In this document: positions 20,465 through 29,186 of the stretch, piece by piece
Layout of the letters: each line of letters begins with the position of its first letter
Numbering within the stretch: the stretch's first letter is position 1
DNA from: Pseudomonas lutea
GTDB lineage: Bacteria > Pseudomonadota > Gammaproteobacteria > Pseudomonadales > Pseudomonadaceae
Assembly (NCBI RefSeq): GCF_000759445.1
Contig: NZ_JRMB01000001.1
Location: 2,542,001-2,606,000, forward strand
DNA: 64,000 nt
Direction: 5' to 3'
Notes under the pieces: model-generated
What the model was told of the DNA's origin: nothing
What the model saw: the letters and a program-made list of their open reading frames with translations, nothing else
Databases searched by the model: none
Position numbers and translations under genes: made by a program

Positions 20465-21180
20465 GTGGACGATCCAAAAGCCAGATGAAGACGAAAATGC
20501 ACGGGGTCCAACAGGCTTTCCACGTGCTCCATAAAACGTTCGCGGCGGTCAAACGTGGTTCGGGTCGCTTTGAGAAACACCGAGCCCGGCTGACGCAGCA
20601 TCAGCGCCGCGTCGTCGTTGCTCAGAGGCTCGGCACCGATCCACTGATCACCGCGGTCACCGACGAAACCGTGAGCGGCCAGCGTCACGGTCAGCGAGTC
20701 GTCGATCAACCCGTCGCGAGGCAAGTTTTCCAGGCCGTCGGAGGCCGGAATGAGCACCCGTTCAAGTGACACCACGCTGCCATCGGCCGCCGTGCGTCGG
20801 CGATCCAGCGCAATGAACCCGGCCGTGCCGAAGCGACCTGCCAGATCGGGGCGCTGTACGGCGACCAGGCGCAGGATCTCGGTCGTGACCATCGCACCTG
20901 TATCGGCCAAAGCCTGCGCCCAGCCTGCACGTTGATCCAGCGAGATGCCGTCATACGTCACAATTGAGCCGACGCCGGTTTGCGTGGCGATGTAGTTGCG
21001 TCTTTTGAGCTCCGATAACGCCTCGCGCAACGTGCCGCGGCTGACGTTGAATTCCTGCGCCAGCAGATTCTCGCCGGGCAACAACTCGCCCGAGCCCATC
21101 TGGCCGCTCTCGATACGCCGGGCCAGCTCATCCACGACGCGCTTTTTCTTGTCGAACCGAACCTGTCTAATCATGTACAA
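20461..21180 (-). CDS. GntR/UTRA (HutC-type) transcriptional regulator
   Basis: 239-residue regulator. The N-terminal GntR winged helix includes GELLPGENLLAQEFNVSRGT and LREALSELKRRNYIATQTGVGS. The C-terminal UTRA effector domain runs from about residue 90 to 235 (GFIALDRRRTAADGSVVSLERVLIP). UTRA domains bind small ligands, often the pathway substrate. First gene of the minus-strand cluster, it most likely controls hydrolase, permease and kinase, like YegW in E. coli. I could not identify a convincing operator in the 166-bp gap upstream. Confidence 0.9.
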   Translation of the reverse strand: MYMIRQVRFDKKKRVVDELARRIESGQMGSGELLPGENLLAQEFNVSRGTLREALSELKRRNYIATQTGVGSIVTYDGISLDQRAGWAQALADTGAMVTTEILRLVAVQRPDLAGRFGTAGFIALDRRRTAADGSVVSLERVLIPASDGLENLPRDGLIDDSLTVTLAAHGFVGDRGDQWIGAEPLSNDDAALMLRQPGSVFLKATRTTFDRRERFMEHVESLLDPVHFRLHLAFGSST

Positions 21181-21346
21181 ATTGATATCCGAAAAGGGGT
21201 GATGGGATCAAGGAATTTTTAATTGCAATCGCGAATACGTTACACGTTACGACGGCGCAAATTGAGTGTGCCGGCGCAGCCGCAACGTGTCGGAGGTCCC
21301 GCACGGTGCAGCTGCACATCATGCAATCGGCCAACTACGCATCCGG

Positions 21347-22012
21347 TCAAACAGGATTAACGACGCTCGATTCCTCGCCGATGATCTGACGAATGGCACT
21401 GACGAATACGTCGACCGGCTGCCCGCCGGACACGGCGTATTGATCGTTGAACACAATTGTCGGCACCGAGCTCACACCGCGCGACACCCATAGCTGCTCC
21501 AGTTCGCGTACTTCACTGGCGTACTGATCGCTGCTCAGTACGGCCTCGGCGCGCACCCGGTCAAGCCCGGCTTTCTGGGCCACATCCGCCAGCACCTGAT
21601 GGCTGGACACGTTGGCGTGCTGGCTGAAATACGCGGTGAACAATGCTTCTTTAAGCGCGTGCTGCTTGCCTTCCAGCTCGGCCCAGTGCAGCAACCGATG
21701 GGCATCGAACGTATTGAAAATGCGGCGCTCGCCTTGCTTGAAGACGAACCCCAGCTCCGCGCCGCGCTCGCGGATATGTTCTGCGTTGGCCTGAAACTGC
21801 TCGCGGGTCGAGCCATACTTTTCGGCGATGTGCTCGAAGATGTCCTGCCCTTCAGGCGGCATCTGCGGGTTGAGCTCGAAGGGCTGGAAGTGGATATCGG
21901 CGGCGACTTCATCGCCCAGATGCTCAAGCGCCTGATCAAGGGCGCGCAGCCCGACGATGCACCAGGGGCAGGAAACGTCGGAGATGAAGTCGATTTTCAG
22001 CGGAATGCTCAT
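21347..22012 (-). CDS. DsbA-family oxidoreductase (FrnE-like)
   Basis: 221-residue cytosolic thioredoxin-fold protein of the 2-hydroxychromene-2-carboxylate isomerase/DsbA family. The redox motif CPWC follows FISDVS near residue 16. IRERGAELGF, FNTFDAHRLLHWA and the cis-Pro loop GVSSVPTIVFND are FrnE signatures. There is no signal peptide once the start is set at 22012 (MSIPLKIDF); the longer frame to 22069 adds an unlikely leader. Probably a cytoplasmic thiol-disulfide enzyme; substrate unknown. A long helical insertion lies between the CxxC and the VPT loop, as usual. Confidence 0.9.
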   Translation of the reverse strand: MSIPLKIDFISDVSCPWCIVGLRALDQALEHLGDEVAADIHFQPFELNPQMPPEGQDIFEHIAEKYGSTREQFQANAEHIRERGAELGFVFKQGERRIFNTFDAHRLLHWAELEGKQHALKEALFTAYFSQHANVSSHQVLADVAQKAGLDRVRAEAVLSSDQYASEVRELEQLWVSRGVSSVPTIVFNDQYAVSGGQPVDVFVSAIRQIIGEESSVVNPV

Positions 22013-22155
22013 GGCAGCCTCGTGCAAGAGAGGAAACGTGCACGATACGCTGATCGAGACGCGGCACAAACCCGTCGTCCCCGTCGCCTGTCAGCGCCTG
22101 CAGGACCGCCGTGTCGAGCGCGCCCGGCAGACCTGCGGTAGAAGCTGACTGGCGG

Positions 22156-23148
22156 TTACAACTGTGCAACGTGGGTAGCGTCCTCGCGATGCTCACGCAG
22201 ATAGGGCAGCACCGCCGCCAGCAACGGCGCTTTGAACGCTTCCTGAAAACGGTGCGCCAGCCCGGGTATCAGCTTCAACTGACTGCCTTGAATGTGCGCT
22301 GCGACATGAATGCCGTGCATCACCGGGAGCAATGGATCGGCCGTGCCGTGAACCACCAGCGTCGGCACCCGCAGGCGGTTAAGCAACTCGACCCGACTGG
22401 GCTCAGACAGGATGGCGAGAATTTGCCGTTTCACACCTTCAGGATTGAATGCGCGGTCGTAGGAAACTGCGGCTTGCTTCAAGAGATTTTGCCGGTCGTC
22501 CTTGATCTCGGGGCTGCCCAGAGCGGCCAGCAGGTCGGCCTGTTGCTCGAGCGCGGTTTGACGGTCCGGCGCGCCGCGACGTGCGAGCAGTTGCAGCAAA
22601 GCCGGGCTGGGCATCGGCAGACCGGGTGCGCCGGAGCTGGTCATGATCAGCGTCAGGCTCTCAACGCGCCTGGGTGCCATGTCGGCCAGATGCTGGGCGA
22701 TCATGCCGCCCATGCTTGCCCCCAACACGTGAAATTGTTGAACGTGCAGTGCGTCCATGAGGCCGAGCGCATCCTGCGCCATGTCCGTGAGCGAATACGG
22801 CGCCGACACTGGCAGACCAATCTTGTAGCGCAGCACCTCGTAGGTGAGATTGGCGCCGGGAGGTGCCTGCACCCAGGTCGACAGCCCGACGTCCCGGTTG
22901 TCGTAGCGAATGACCCTGAAGCCTTGCTGGCAGAGGGCGACGACAACCTCGTCCGGCCAATGGATCAATTGTCCGCCAAGCCCCATCACCAGCAGCAAGG
23001 CAGGGTCGGACTCGCGCCCGATGCTTTGATAAGCCAAATGGACTTCATTGAGCTCGGCCACCTGCGTGGGAACGTCAACGTCGCATCGAGAGGCCGCAAA
23101 AGATGGCAGGCTGCACAGGAGCGCAGCCAGAAAAAGTAAAACCCGCAT
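22156..23148 (-). CDS. Secreted alpha/beta-fold hydrolase
   Basis: 330-residue hydrolase with an N-terminal signal peptide ([20 protein letters not shown]). The nucleophile elbow is GASMGG ([16 protein letters not shown]), the oxyanion HG-like region is [14 protein letters not shown], the acid lies in [11 protein letters not shown] and the catalytic His in [10 protein letters not shown]. It resembles aclacinomycin methylesterase/3-oxoadipate enol-lactonase-like esterases. Export to the periplasm suggests an esterase or lipase role, but the substrate is unknown. The start at 23148 is chosen because the longer version (23166) puts extra residues ahead of the signal peptide. No clear ribosome binding site. 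Confidence 0.88.
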   Translation of the reverse strand: MRVLLFLAALLCSLPSFAASRCDVDVPTQVAELNEVHLAYQSIGRESDPALLLVMGLGGQLIHWPDEVVVALCQQGFRVIRYDNRDVGLSTWVQAPPGANLTYEVLRYKIGLPVSAPYSLTDMAQDALGLMDALHVQQFHVLGASMGGMIAQHLADMAPRRVESLTLIMTSSGAPGLPMPSPALLQLLARRGAPDRQTALEQQADLLAALGSPEIKDDRQNLLKQAAVSYDRAFNPEGVKRQILAILSEPSRVELLNRLRVPTLVVHGTADPLLPVMHGIHVAAHIQGSQLKLIPGLAHRFQEAFKAPLLAAVLPYLREHREDATHVAQL

Positions 23149-23281
23149 GGAAAAACACCGACACACAGAACCCCAGTAGGCCGCGAGTCTGATGAAGTTT
23201 TCTCAAGCGCGCTGCCACAGTTGCATGACAGTTTGATGAAGAGGGCCGAGCGGTAGCAGAACCGTCATCCGGGCCCTCCGT

Positions 23282-24022
23282 TTACGCTGCTGCCGTCAGC
23301 GCCGAATCGGCGATGGCTTCTGCAAGCCAGAGATTGTCGGCAAAGCGAAGCTGGGCCTCCTTCACCACTTCAAGCGCGGCATGTGCGCCGGCACCGCTCG
23401 GTTCCAGCTCACGCGCTGCACCCAGGGACAACACCTTGTAGACGGGCAAGCGGTCCAGCACCAATGGCATTTGTTCCGGCGCGCTGAGCACGTCGACATG
23501 CAGCCCCTGCACCGGCAGGCCCACCACCAGGCCCAGGTTGCTGCCCAGCCCCAGCCCACCGCACGACACGGCCAGCAGCTTTTTCAGCGGCGAATATTGC
23601 AGTGCGTGGTACGCACGCTCGAATGCGTTCTTCCAATCCTGCGGCAGGTCGAGGGTTAGAATCGGTTCGTCGATCTGCACCCACTCCACGCCCTTCCCCG
23701 CCAGCCGACCGAGAATCTCGCCATAGACCGGCAGCAGTCGATCCAGCAAATCAAGCTTGTCGAAGTCCGGTGTTTCCTTGTCGACTTGCCCCAGCCACAG
23801 GTAGGTCAGCGGGCCAATGATAGCGGGACGCACGGTATGCCCCTGCGCACGGGCTTCGTCGACCTCGTCAAATAATGTCGCCCAACTAAGCTTGAACTGC
23901 TGATCGGCGGTAAAAGTGGGTACCGAACCCTCACCAATGCCTTCGCCGAGCGTAACGAGCGTCCGCTGGAAGCCGAGTGCGACGCCGATATGAGGAAAAA
24001 CCGAGTGATTGTCCAGGGCCAT
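23282..24022 (-). pseudogene. metE: metE remnant (cobalamin-independent methionine synthase)
   Basis: 246-residue open frame that is a scrap of MetE (normally about 760 residues). The first ~20 residues resemble the MetE start (MALDNHSVFPHIGVALGF). The sequence then jumps to the N-terminal-barrel segment FTADQQFKLSWATLFDEVDEA (about residue 130 of MetE) and continues through IIGPLTYLWLGQV, LLPVYGEILGRLAGKGVEWV, DEPILTLDLPQDW and LDRLPVYKVLSLGA. It ends near what would be residue 330-350. The catalytic C-terminal barrel with the zinc ligands is absent, so it cannot make methionine. GGAG precedes the ATG at 24022, so it may still be translated. It is divergent from metR, the usual metE-metR layout. 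Confidence 0.85.
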
Positions 24023-24071
24023 GCTGACTGCTCCATAAAAGATGGCGCCATTGTCGACACCGCAGGGTGCA

Positions 24072-24084
24072 TGAGACAAACTCA
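24072..24084. promoter_or_regulatory. MetR-like operator between metE remnant and metR
   Basis: TGAGACAAACTCA is a perfect interrupted palindrome (TGAG-N5-CTCA) close to the MetR rule TGAA-N5-TTCA. It sits 45 bp before metR and 50 bp before the metE remnant, in the expected place for MetR autoregulation and metE activation. Confidence 0.55.
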
Positions 24085-24128
24085 TTGTTTTCGTGTTGAT
24101 CACAAAATTTACTCATGGAGCGCCGTCG

Positions 24129-25046
24129 GTGCTGGAAATTCGTCACCTCAAAACCCTGCATGCGCTGCGCGAGGCAGACAGCCTCGTTGATGCCGCTGAC
24201 CGTTTGCATTTGACGCAGTCGGCGCTGTCGCATCAGTTCAAAGAGCTGGAAGAACGCATGGGCATGCCGCTGTTCGTGCGAAAAACCAAGCCCGTGCGGT
24301 TCACCAGTGCAGGGCTGCGGCTGTTGCAGCTGGCTGATTCTGTCCTCCCGCAATTACGTCACGCTGAACGTGACATCTCGCGGCTGGCGGGCGGTGTCGC
24401 GGGGCGCCTGCACATGGCGATCGAATGCCACAGCTGCTTTCAGTGGCTGATGCCCACCATCGATCAGTTCCGCGACGCATGGCCTGAAGTCGAGCTGGAT
24501 CTGGCCTCGGGTTTCGCGTTTGCGCCTCTGCCTGCCCTCGCCCGTGGCGACCTGGACTTGGTGGTGACGTCGGATCCTCTGGAACTGGCAGGCATTACCT
24601 ACGTGCCGCTGTTTACCTATGAGGCCATGCTGGCCGTCGCCAATCAGCACCCGCTGGCCAGTAAGCCCTTTGTCGTCCCGGAAGACCTGCTCACTGAAAC
24701 CCTGATCACCTACCCGGTCGAGCGTGACCGACTGGATATCTTCACGCGTTTTCTCGAACCAGCCGACATAGAACCGGCGCAAGTGCGCACCTCCGAGCTG
24801 AGCGTGATGATGATGCAACTGGTTGCCAGCGGCCGTGGCGTGTGTGGCATGCCGCACTGGGCGCTGCATGAATACAGCTCGCGCGGCTATGTGAAGGCCA
24901 AGCGCCTTGGGGAAAAAGGACTCTTCGCCACGCTCTACGCCGCGATTCGCGCAGACATGCTGGACGCGCCCTACATGAGGGATTTCCTCCTGACGGCGAA
25001 GGACACGTCATTTTCGACGCTGGATGGGGTGAGTGCTGTTCGATGA
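24129..25046 (+). CDS. metR: LysR-family methionine regulator MetR
   Basis: 305-residue activator that responds to homocysteine. The LysR helix-turn-helix is LVDAADRLHLTQSALSHQFK (about residues 17-36), followed by MGMPLFVRKTKPVRFT. The periplasmic-binding-like effector domain runs from ~90 to 300 (CHSCFQWLMPTIDQFRDAWP). The natural N-terminus is (M)LEIRHLKTLHALREADS, encoded from GTG at 24129 with GGAG upstream; an ATG at 24093 would add 12 unrelated residues. Intact although its main target metE is broken, so it probably controls other methionine genes (for instance metH or metF elsewhere). Its last codons lie in the first copy of a 177-bp tandem repeat. Confidence 0.92.
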   Translation: MLEIRHLKTLHALREADSLVDAADRLHLTQSALSHQFKELEERMGMPLFVRKTKPVRFTSAGLRLLQLADSVLPQLRHAERDISRLAGGVAGRLHMAIECHSCFQWLMPTIDQFRDAWPEVELDLASGFAFAPLPALARGDLDLVVTSDPLELAGITYVPLFTYEAMLAVANQHPLASKPFVVPEDLLTETLITYPVERDRLDIFTRFLEPADIEPAQVRTSELSVMMMQLVASGRGVCGMPHWALHEYSSRGYVKAKRLGEKGLFATLYAAIRADMLDAPYMRDFLLTAKDTSFSTLDGVSAVR

Positions 25047-25549
25047 GGGCCGGGTGACCCATAAAACCTGAAGGAGCCGGCTTGCTGGCGAATCCATGTG
25101 TCCAGACGCTGCAATGTCGCCTGACCCGCACAGTTCGCCAGCAAGCCGGCTCCTACAGATCCGAATAGCGGTTCGTTCAGGTGAAGCAGCGAAAAGCTGG
25201 ATCGGGTGAGTGCTGTCTGGTGAGGCCTTTGCGACCAATGACATCCGTAGGAGCCGGCTTGCTGGCGAATGCATCGTTCCAGACGCTGCAATGTCGTCTG
25301 GCCCGCAGGGTTCGCCAGCAAGCCGGCTCCTACAGCTCCGAATAGCGATTCGTTCAGGTGAAGCAGCGAAAAGCTGGATCGGGTGAGTGCTGTCTGGGGA
25401 GGCCTTTGCGACCAGTGACATCCGTAGAAGCCGGCTTGCTGGCGAATGCACGCGCCCAGACGCCATCTACATACCAGACTTACCGCGTTCGCCAGCAAGC
25501 CGTCTTCTACAGATCTGAATAGCAAACCGCTCAATGGGTAGCAAGAACG
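25019..25549. repeat. 177-bp tandem triplication: metR tail plus REPIN
   Basis: Three copies with an exact 177-bp period start at 25019, 25196 and 25373. Each unit contains the last codons of metR, a short linker, then a REPIN (arms GGAGCCGGCTTGCTGGCGAA and its complement; about 25072-25157, 25247-25334, 25424-25511) and a tail ending AAGCAGCGAAAAGC. The metR end reads LDGVSAVR-stop in copy 1, LDRVSAVW-stop in copy 2 and loses its stop in copy 3. Copies 1 and 2 are closest; copy 3 is worn, especially at its end. No separate gene is seen in 25047-25557. Confidence 0.9.
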
Positions 25550-25557
25550 CCGGTCAA

Positions 25558-25980
25558 TCAGCGCCCGCTGGTTAACCAGTCTATTTGCAGACTTCGGTAC
25601 AGCGGCAATATTGAATCCCGGGTCAACGGCGCCAGGTGCAGTTCATCGATATTCCCGTCATCGACCCAAATCGCTTCTTCGATCTCGGCCGCCGGGGTGA
25701 CTGGCTGGTCGGCGTGGACGCCATACAGCTGGCAGTTGACTTCAAAGCCCGGCTCGTTTGCCGCGACGGCCGCAAACTCCCCCAGAAACCGCGCTTCATC
25801 CGGCACGATCGTCAGGCCCAACTCCTCGCTCAACTCACGAGCCAGCGCCTGAACGGCCGATTCCCCGGCGTCGATCTTGCCGCCCGGCTGCATGAACGCC
25901 AGCGTTCCGCGCTTGCGCACCAGCAAGGTTTTGCCGTCGGCGCGCGTCAGCAGCGCGGCGGCGATACGCAGGGTCTTCAC
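25558..25980 (-). CDS. NUDIX hydrolase
   Basis: 140-residue pyrophosphohydrolase. The Nudix box [18 protein letters not shown] followed by SEELGL (about residues 33-56) carries the Gx5Ex7REUxEExGU pattern with all metal-binding glutamates. It probably clears a nucleoside diphosphate derivative; substrate unknown. The N-terminus ([25 protein letters not shown]) is MutT-like. Its ATG overlaps the stop of the ligase gene (ATGA), so it is translated as the second gene of that operon. Confidence 0.9.
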   Translation of the reverse strand: MKTLRIAAALLTRADGKTLLVRKRGTLAFMQPGGKIDAGESAVQALARELSEELGLTIVPDEARFLGEFAAVAANEPGFEVNCQLYGVHADQPVTPAAEIEEAIWVDDGNIDELHLAPLTRDSILPLYRSLQIDWLTSGR

Positions 25981-27068
25981 AGCACCACCTCGGTTTTCAG
26001 CGCGCGGGTTTCTTCGGCACGCTCAAGTGCGAGGGTGATCAAGCGATCAATCAATTCGGGGTAGCTCAAGCCGCTGGCTTGCCAGAGCTTGGGGTACATG
26101 CTGATGGAGGTGAAACCCGGGATGGTATTGACCTCGTTGATGATGATTTCCCGCGCCTCGGTCACGAAGAAATCCACACGCGACAGACCCGCACAGCCCA
26201 ACACGCGATACGCCTGCAACGCCACTTCACGCACCGCTTCGCTCAAGTCCTCGGGTATTTGCGCAGGGATGGCGATGCGCGCCTGGCCGTCGTTCAGGTA
26301 TTTGGTGTCGTAGGCGTAAAAGTCATCATTGGCCACCACTTCGCCGCACACGCTGACCTGAGGCTGATGGTTGCCGAGCACGGCGCATTCGACCTCACGT
26401 CCGACGATGCCCTGCTCGATCAGCACCTTGTTGTCATAGTCGAACGCCAGCTTCAGCGCAGCAGCGTATCCGGCCTCGTCGGTGACTTTACTCACCCCGA
26501 CCGAGGAGCCCTGGCAAGCGGGTTTGACGAACAGCGGCAGGCCCAGTTGGGCAGAGATGCTGACGAAATCCACCGCTTCGCCGCGGTGAAGCACCACAAA
26601 CGGCGCTACCGAAATGCCCGCATCACGCAGCAGGCGCTTGGTCACGTCCTTGTCCATACAGGCGGCGGAACCGAGTACGTCCGGACCCACGAAAGCGATA
26701 TCCAGCAGGCGCAGCATGCCTTGCAGGCAGCCGTCTTCGCCGAAGCTGCCATGAATCAGCGGGAACACCACGTCAATGCGCGGCACCTCGCGCCCCGTAT
26801 GCACTTCCATAAATTGCGGCCCGCTGGCACCCGGCATCAACGACAGCAGACGCCCGGAGTCACTGAGCTTGATGTGCGCCGGGTCGGTCGGGTTGTGCAG
26901 GTAATCGTGCTCGTCAAAGCGCAGCCAGTGGCCTTGCTTGTCGACGCCAATCAGGGTGATGTCGTAGTTGTTGCGATCAATCGCGTTGATCACGTTGCGC
27001 GCCGATTGCAACGACACTTCATGCTCGGAGGATTGCCCACCGAAAACGATGGCGACTGACTTTTTCAA
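25977..27068 (-). CDS. ddlA: D-alanine--D-alanine ligase
   Basis: 363-residue ATP-grasp ligase that makes the D-Ala-D-Ala dipeptide for peptidoglycan precursors. Signatures are [19 protein letters not shown] at the start, [33 protein letters not shown], and near the end LSRVDFF and [20 protein letters not shown] (metal- and substrate-binding). The frame continues upstream to an ATG at 27185, but that adds 39 residues overlapping the terminator of rpmE2. The natural start is TTG at 27068 (decoded as Met; protein then [10 protein letters not shown]), with AGGAG upstream. The 363-residue length matches the DdlA class rather than the ~310-residue DdlB of the dcw cluster. The NUDIX gene follows. 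Confidence 0.92.
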   Translation of the reverse strand: MKKSVAIVFGGQSSEHEVSLQSARNVINAIDRNNYDITLIGVDKQGHWLRFDEHDYLHNPTDPAHIKLSDSGRLLSLMPGASGPQFMEVHTGREVPRIDVVFPLIHGSFGEDGCLQGMLRLLDIAFVGPDVLGSAACMDKDVTKRLLRDAGISVAPFVVLHRGEAVDFVSISAQLGLPLFVKPACQGSSVGVSKVTDEAGYAAALKLAFDYDNKVLIEQGIVGREVECAVLGNHQPQVSVCGEVVANDDFYAYDTKYLNDGQARIAIPAQIPEDLSEAVREVALQAYRVLGCAGLSRVDFFVTEAREIIINEVNTIPGFTSISMYPKLWQASGLSYPELIDRLITLALERAEETRALKTEVVL

Positions 27069-27170
27069 AGGGGGAGGCTCCTGAATTTCAGGTCGCAGAG
27101 CTAAAAGCAATTTGACCCGATAGTCCAGTGCCACGGACGCTCGCGAGACGGAATGCAGGAAAAAACGGCA

Positions 27171-27220
27171 AAAAAAATCCCGCACCCGGGTGATCGACTG
27201 TCGATACCCGGAATGCGGGA
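27171..27220 (-). terminator. Rho-independent terminator of rpmE2
   Basis: On the minus strand a GC-rich inverted repeat (CCCGCATTCCGGGT with ACCCGGGTGCGGGA) is followed by a run of seven to eight T (the A run at about 27170-27177 on the plus strand). It lies 14 bp after the rpmE2 stop. Confidence 0.8.
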
Positions 27221-27233
27221 GCTGCTGCGGTCA

Positions 27234-27500
27234 TCAGTCCTTTTTGGCGCCGGAGCCAAACGTGGCGAAGCGCTTGTTGAACCCGGCGATTCGGCCTTCG
27301 GTGGTGGTCTTGCGCTGCTGACCGGTGTACATCGGGTGCGACGCGCTGGACACGTCCAGGGCGACGTAGGGGTAAGTATTACCGTCGGAATGGGTGTGCG
27401 TACGGTCAGTATCAACGGTGGAGCCGATCAGGAAAAACACATCGGCAGCGGTGTCGTGAAACAGGACTTGACGGTAGTCGGGATGGATATCGGGTTTCAT
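27234..27500 (-). CDS. rpmE2: 50S ribosomal protein L31 type B (zinc-free)
   Basis: 88-residue ribosomal protein. [20 protein letters not shown] and [11 protein letters not shown] are L31 type B signatures. There are no cysteines, so it is the C-minus form that replaces zinc-binding L31 when zinc is short. An upstream in-frame ATG (27524) is rejected: GGAGA sits 6-7 bases before the ATG at 27500, and the protein then begins MKPDIHP as in the family. This paralogue is normally repressed by Zur, and a candidate site lies 27-43 bp upstream. Confidence 0.95.
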   Translation of the reverse strand: MKPDIHPDYRQVLFHDTAADVFFLIGSTVDTDRTHTHSDGNTYPYVALDVSSASHPMYTGQQRKTTTEGRIAGFNKRFATFGSGAKKD

Positions 27501-27526
27501 CGCTGTTCTCCAGAATGTAAGCAATC

Positions 27527-27543
27527 ATGTAATACGTTATACA
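27527..27543. promoter_or_regulatory. Candidate Zur box upstream of rpmE2
   Basis: ATGTAATACGTTATACA is an imperfect AT-rich palindrome resembling gamma-proteobacterial Zur sites (GTTATA-centre-TATAAC style). It is placed where a repressor would block rpmE2. The identification is by position and resemblance only. Confidence 0.45.
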
Positions 27544-27696
27544 GTAACCAAACGAAACAGTTCAACCCCAGCCAATTTGTAACCGTTACAACTTTCAACT
27601 TTTCCACCGCCTCCCCTGCGGCTAACGTTCGCGCCTTTGACGAGCCAGCCCGGTCCAACCGGAACGGAATGAACGACCCCACCAGGAGGTAGTGCC

Positions 27697-28062
27697 ATGC
27701 ACTTGATCGACCGATATGAAATGAGCATCGAAGGACACATGAAGCTGATCGACGCACGCAGCGCGCTGAATCATCTACAGCGTCTGGTGCAGGCCACCGA
27801 TGGCAAGCCTGAGCCAGATCAGCTTATGGCGCTGCTTTCGCCTGTTGTAGCGGCGCTGCATGAGGCCGCCGACGACGTCATGCCAGTCAACGACCGCGAC
27901 GTGTTCATGCGTCAGGCATGCGAATGGAATTACATTGCGCTGTCGCCGAGGGAGGGGGAAATCCTCCACCAGATCCGCTGCTGCAGTGACGATGGCAAAG
28001 AGGAAATCTATGGCGCGATCGGGGAAACTCTCGAGCGCAAGCCTATGCCCGAGCATCGCTGA
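27697..28062 (+). CDS. Hypothetical protein
   Basis: Predicted 121-residue soluble protein with no signal peptide, rich in acidic residues and helices (LMALLSPVVAALHEAADDVM). It has three cysteines (QACEWNY, IRCCSDDG). AGGAGGT lies 6 bases before the ATG at 27697, a strong sign of translation. It stands alone on the plus strand between rpmE2 and tcdA, both on the minus strand. I do not recognise a family. Confidence 0.7.
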   Translation: MHLIDRYEMSIEGHMKLIDARSALNHLQRLVQATDGKPEPDQLMALLSPVVAALHEAADDVMPVNDRDVFMRQACEWNYIALSPREGEILHQIRCCSDDGKEEIYGAIGETLERKPMPEHR

Positions 28063-28135
28063 CAAGAGGCTTCAGTAAGGGGAGCGCGGTTGAACGGCCT
28101 CTGCAGACGCAGACTGTTTCGGCCGTTGCTTCGCT

Positions 28136-28954
28136 TCAGACCGCAGGCAGCGCCTTGGTCCGCTCGGAGGGCCGCCGCACGCCAGCGACGATTTTGTCCA
28201 CAGCCTTGGTGGCGGCGACCATGCCGAAGGTCGCGGTGACCATCATCACCGCGCCGAAGCCACCCGCGCAGTCCAGCTTCACACCATCGCCCACGAAGCT
28301 TTTTTGCAGGCAAATGCTGCCATCCGGTTTCGGGTAACGCAGTTGCTCGGTCGAGAACACGCACGGCACGCTGTAGTGGCGAGTCACGGTACGGGAAAAT
28401 CCGTAGTCGCGGCGCAGTGTCGAGCGGACCTTGGACGCCAGTGGATCGTTGTACGTGCGGTTGAGATCGCAGACCTGAATCAGCGTCGGGTCGATCTGCC
28501 CTCCCGCGCCGCCGGTGGTGATGATCTGGATCTTGCGGCGTTTGCACCAGGCGATCAGTGCCGCTTTGGCGTTGACGCTGTCAATGCAGTCGAGCACGCA
28601 GTCGATATCGGGGGTGATGTATTCGGCCATGGTTTCACGCGTAACGAAGTCCGCGACCGCGTGCACGACACAATCGGGATTGATCTCCCTGAGGCGGTCG
28701 GCCATGACCTCCACTTTCGGGCGGCCGACCGTGCTGCTCAGGGCATGCAACTGACGGTTGCTGTTGCTGACGCAGACATCGTCCAGATCGAACAGCGAAA
28801 TCTCACCCACGCCACAACGCGCCATGGCTTCAGCGGCCCATGAACCCACACCGCCAATGCCGACCACCGCCACGTGGGCCGCGCGCAAGCGCTCCAGGCC
28901 CTCGATACCATAAAGGCGGGCGACACCGGCAAAACGCGGATCTTCTGTGCTCAT
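28136..28954 (-). CDS. tcdA: tRNA threonylcarbamoyladenosine dehydratase TcdA
   Basis: 272-residue E1-like (ThiF/MoeB fold) enzyme that cyclises t6A37 of ANN-decoding tRNAs to ct6A using ATP. Visible are RLYGIEGLERLRAAHVAVVG, the nucleotide loop GIGGVGSWAAEAM, FDLDDVCVSNSNRQ, CVLDCIDSVNAKAALI, the catalytic-Cys region SVPCVFSTEQ, and a C-terminal membrane-associating stretch (FGAVMMVTATFGMVAATKAVD). The ORF is open to 29083, but MSTEDPRFAGVARLYG is the true N-terminus, at 28954. Another t6A gene, tsaB, is in the same window at 47.7 kb. Confidence 0.94.
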   Translation of the reverse strand: MSTEDPRFAGVARLYGIEGLERLRAAHVAVVGIGGVGSWAAEAMARCGVGEISLFDLDDVCVSNSNRQLHALSSTVGRPKVEVMADRLREINPDCVVHAVADFVTRETMAEYITPDIDCVLDCIDSVNAKAALIAWCKRRKIQIITTGGAGGQIDPTLIQVCDLNRTYNDPLASKVRSTLRRDYGFSRTVTRHYSVPCVFSTEQLRYPKPDGSICLQKSFVGDGVKLDCAGGFGAVMMVTATFGMVAATKAVDKIVAGVRRPSERTKALPAV

Positions 28955-29186
28955 GACCAATACCCCAAAAAACCGGCGCGCATTATAGGGCTTGCGAGCG
29001 ATCGGGACAGCGGTGAGTTGCAGGCAGCTGGTCTGAAAGTCGCTGATGAGCGGGTAAACCCATCGCTGAACCCAACACCTCAACCCTCCTCATGGCCAAG
29101 AACTTCGACACAGGTCAGTTGCCAAACTTTCGGCCCCCTGTACCCTGTCCACCTCCCCCGTTCCCCTCTTGGAACCTGAAGTACCT

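Noticed and set aside
25008..25534. Overlapping minus-strand frames with repeated peptides across the metR-side array
   Set aside because: The peptide repeats (CRSRLAGE and similar) come from the REPIN arms and the 177-bp period, which is divisible by 3 by chance.
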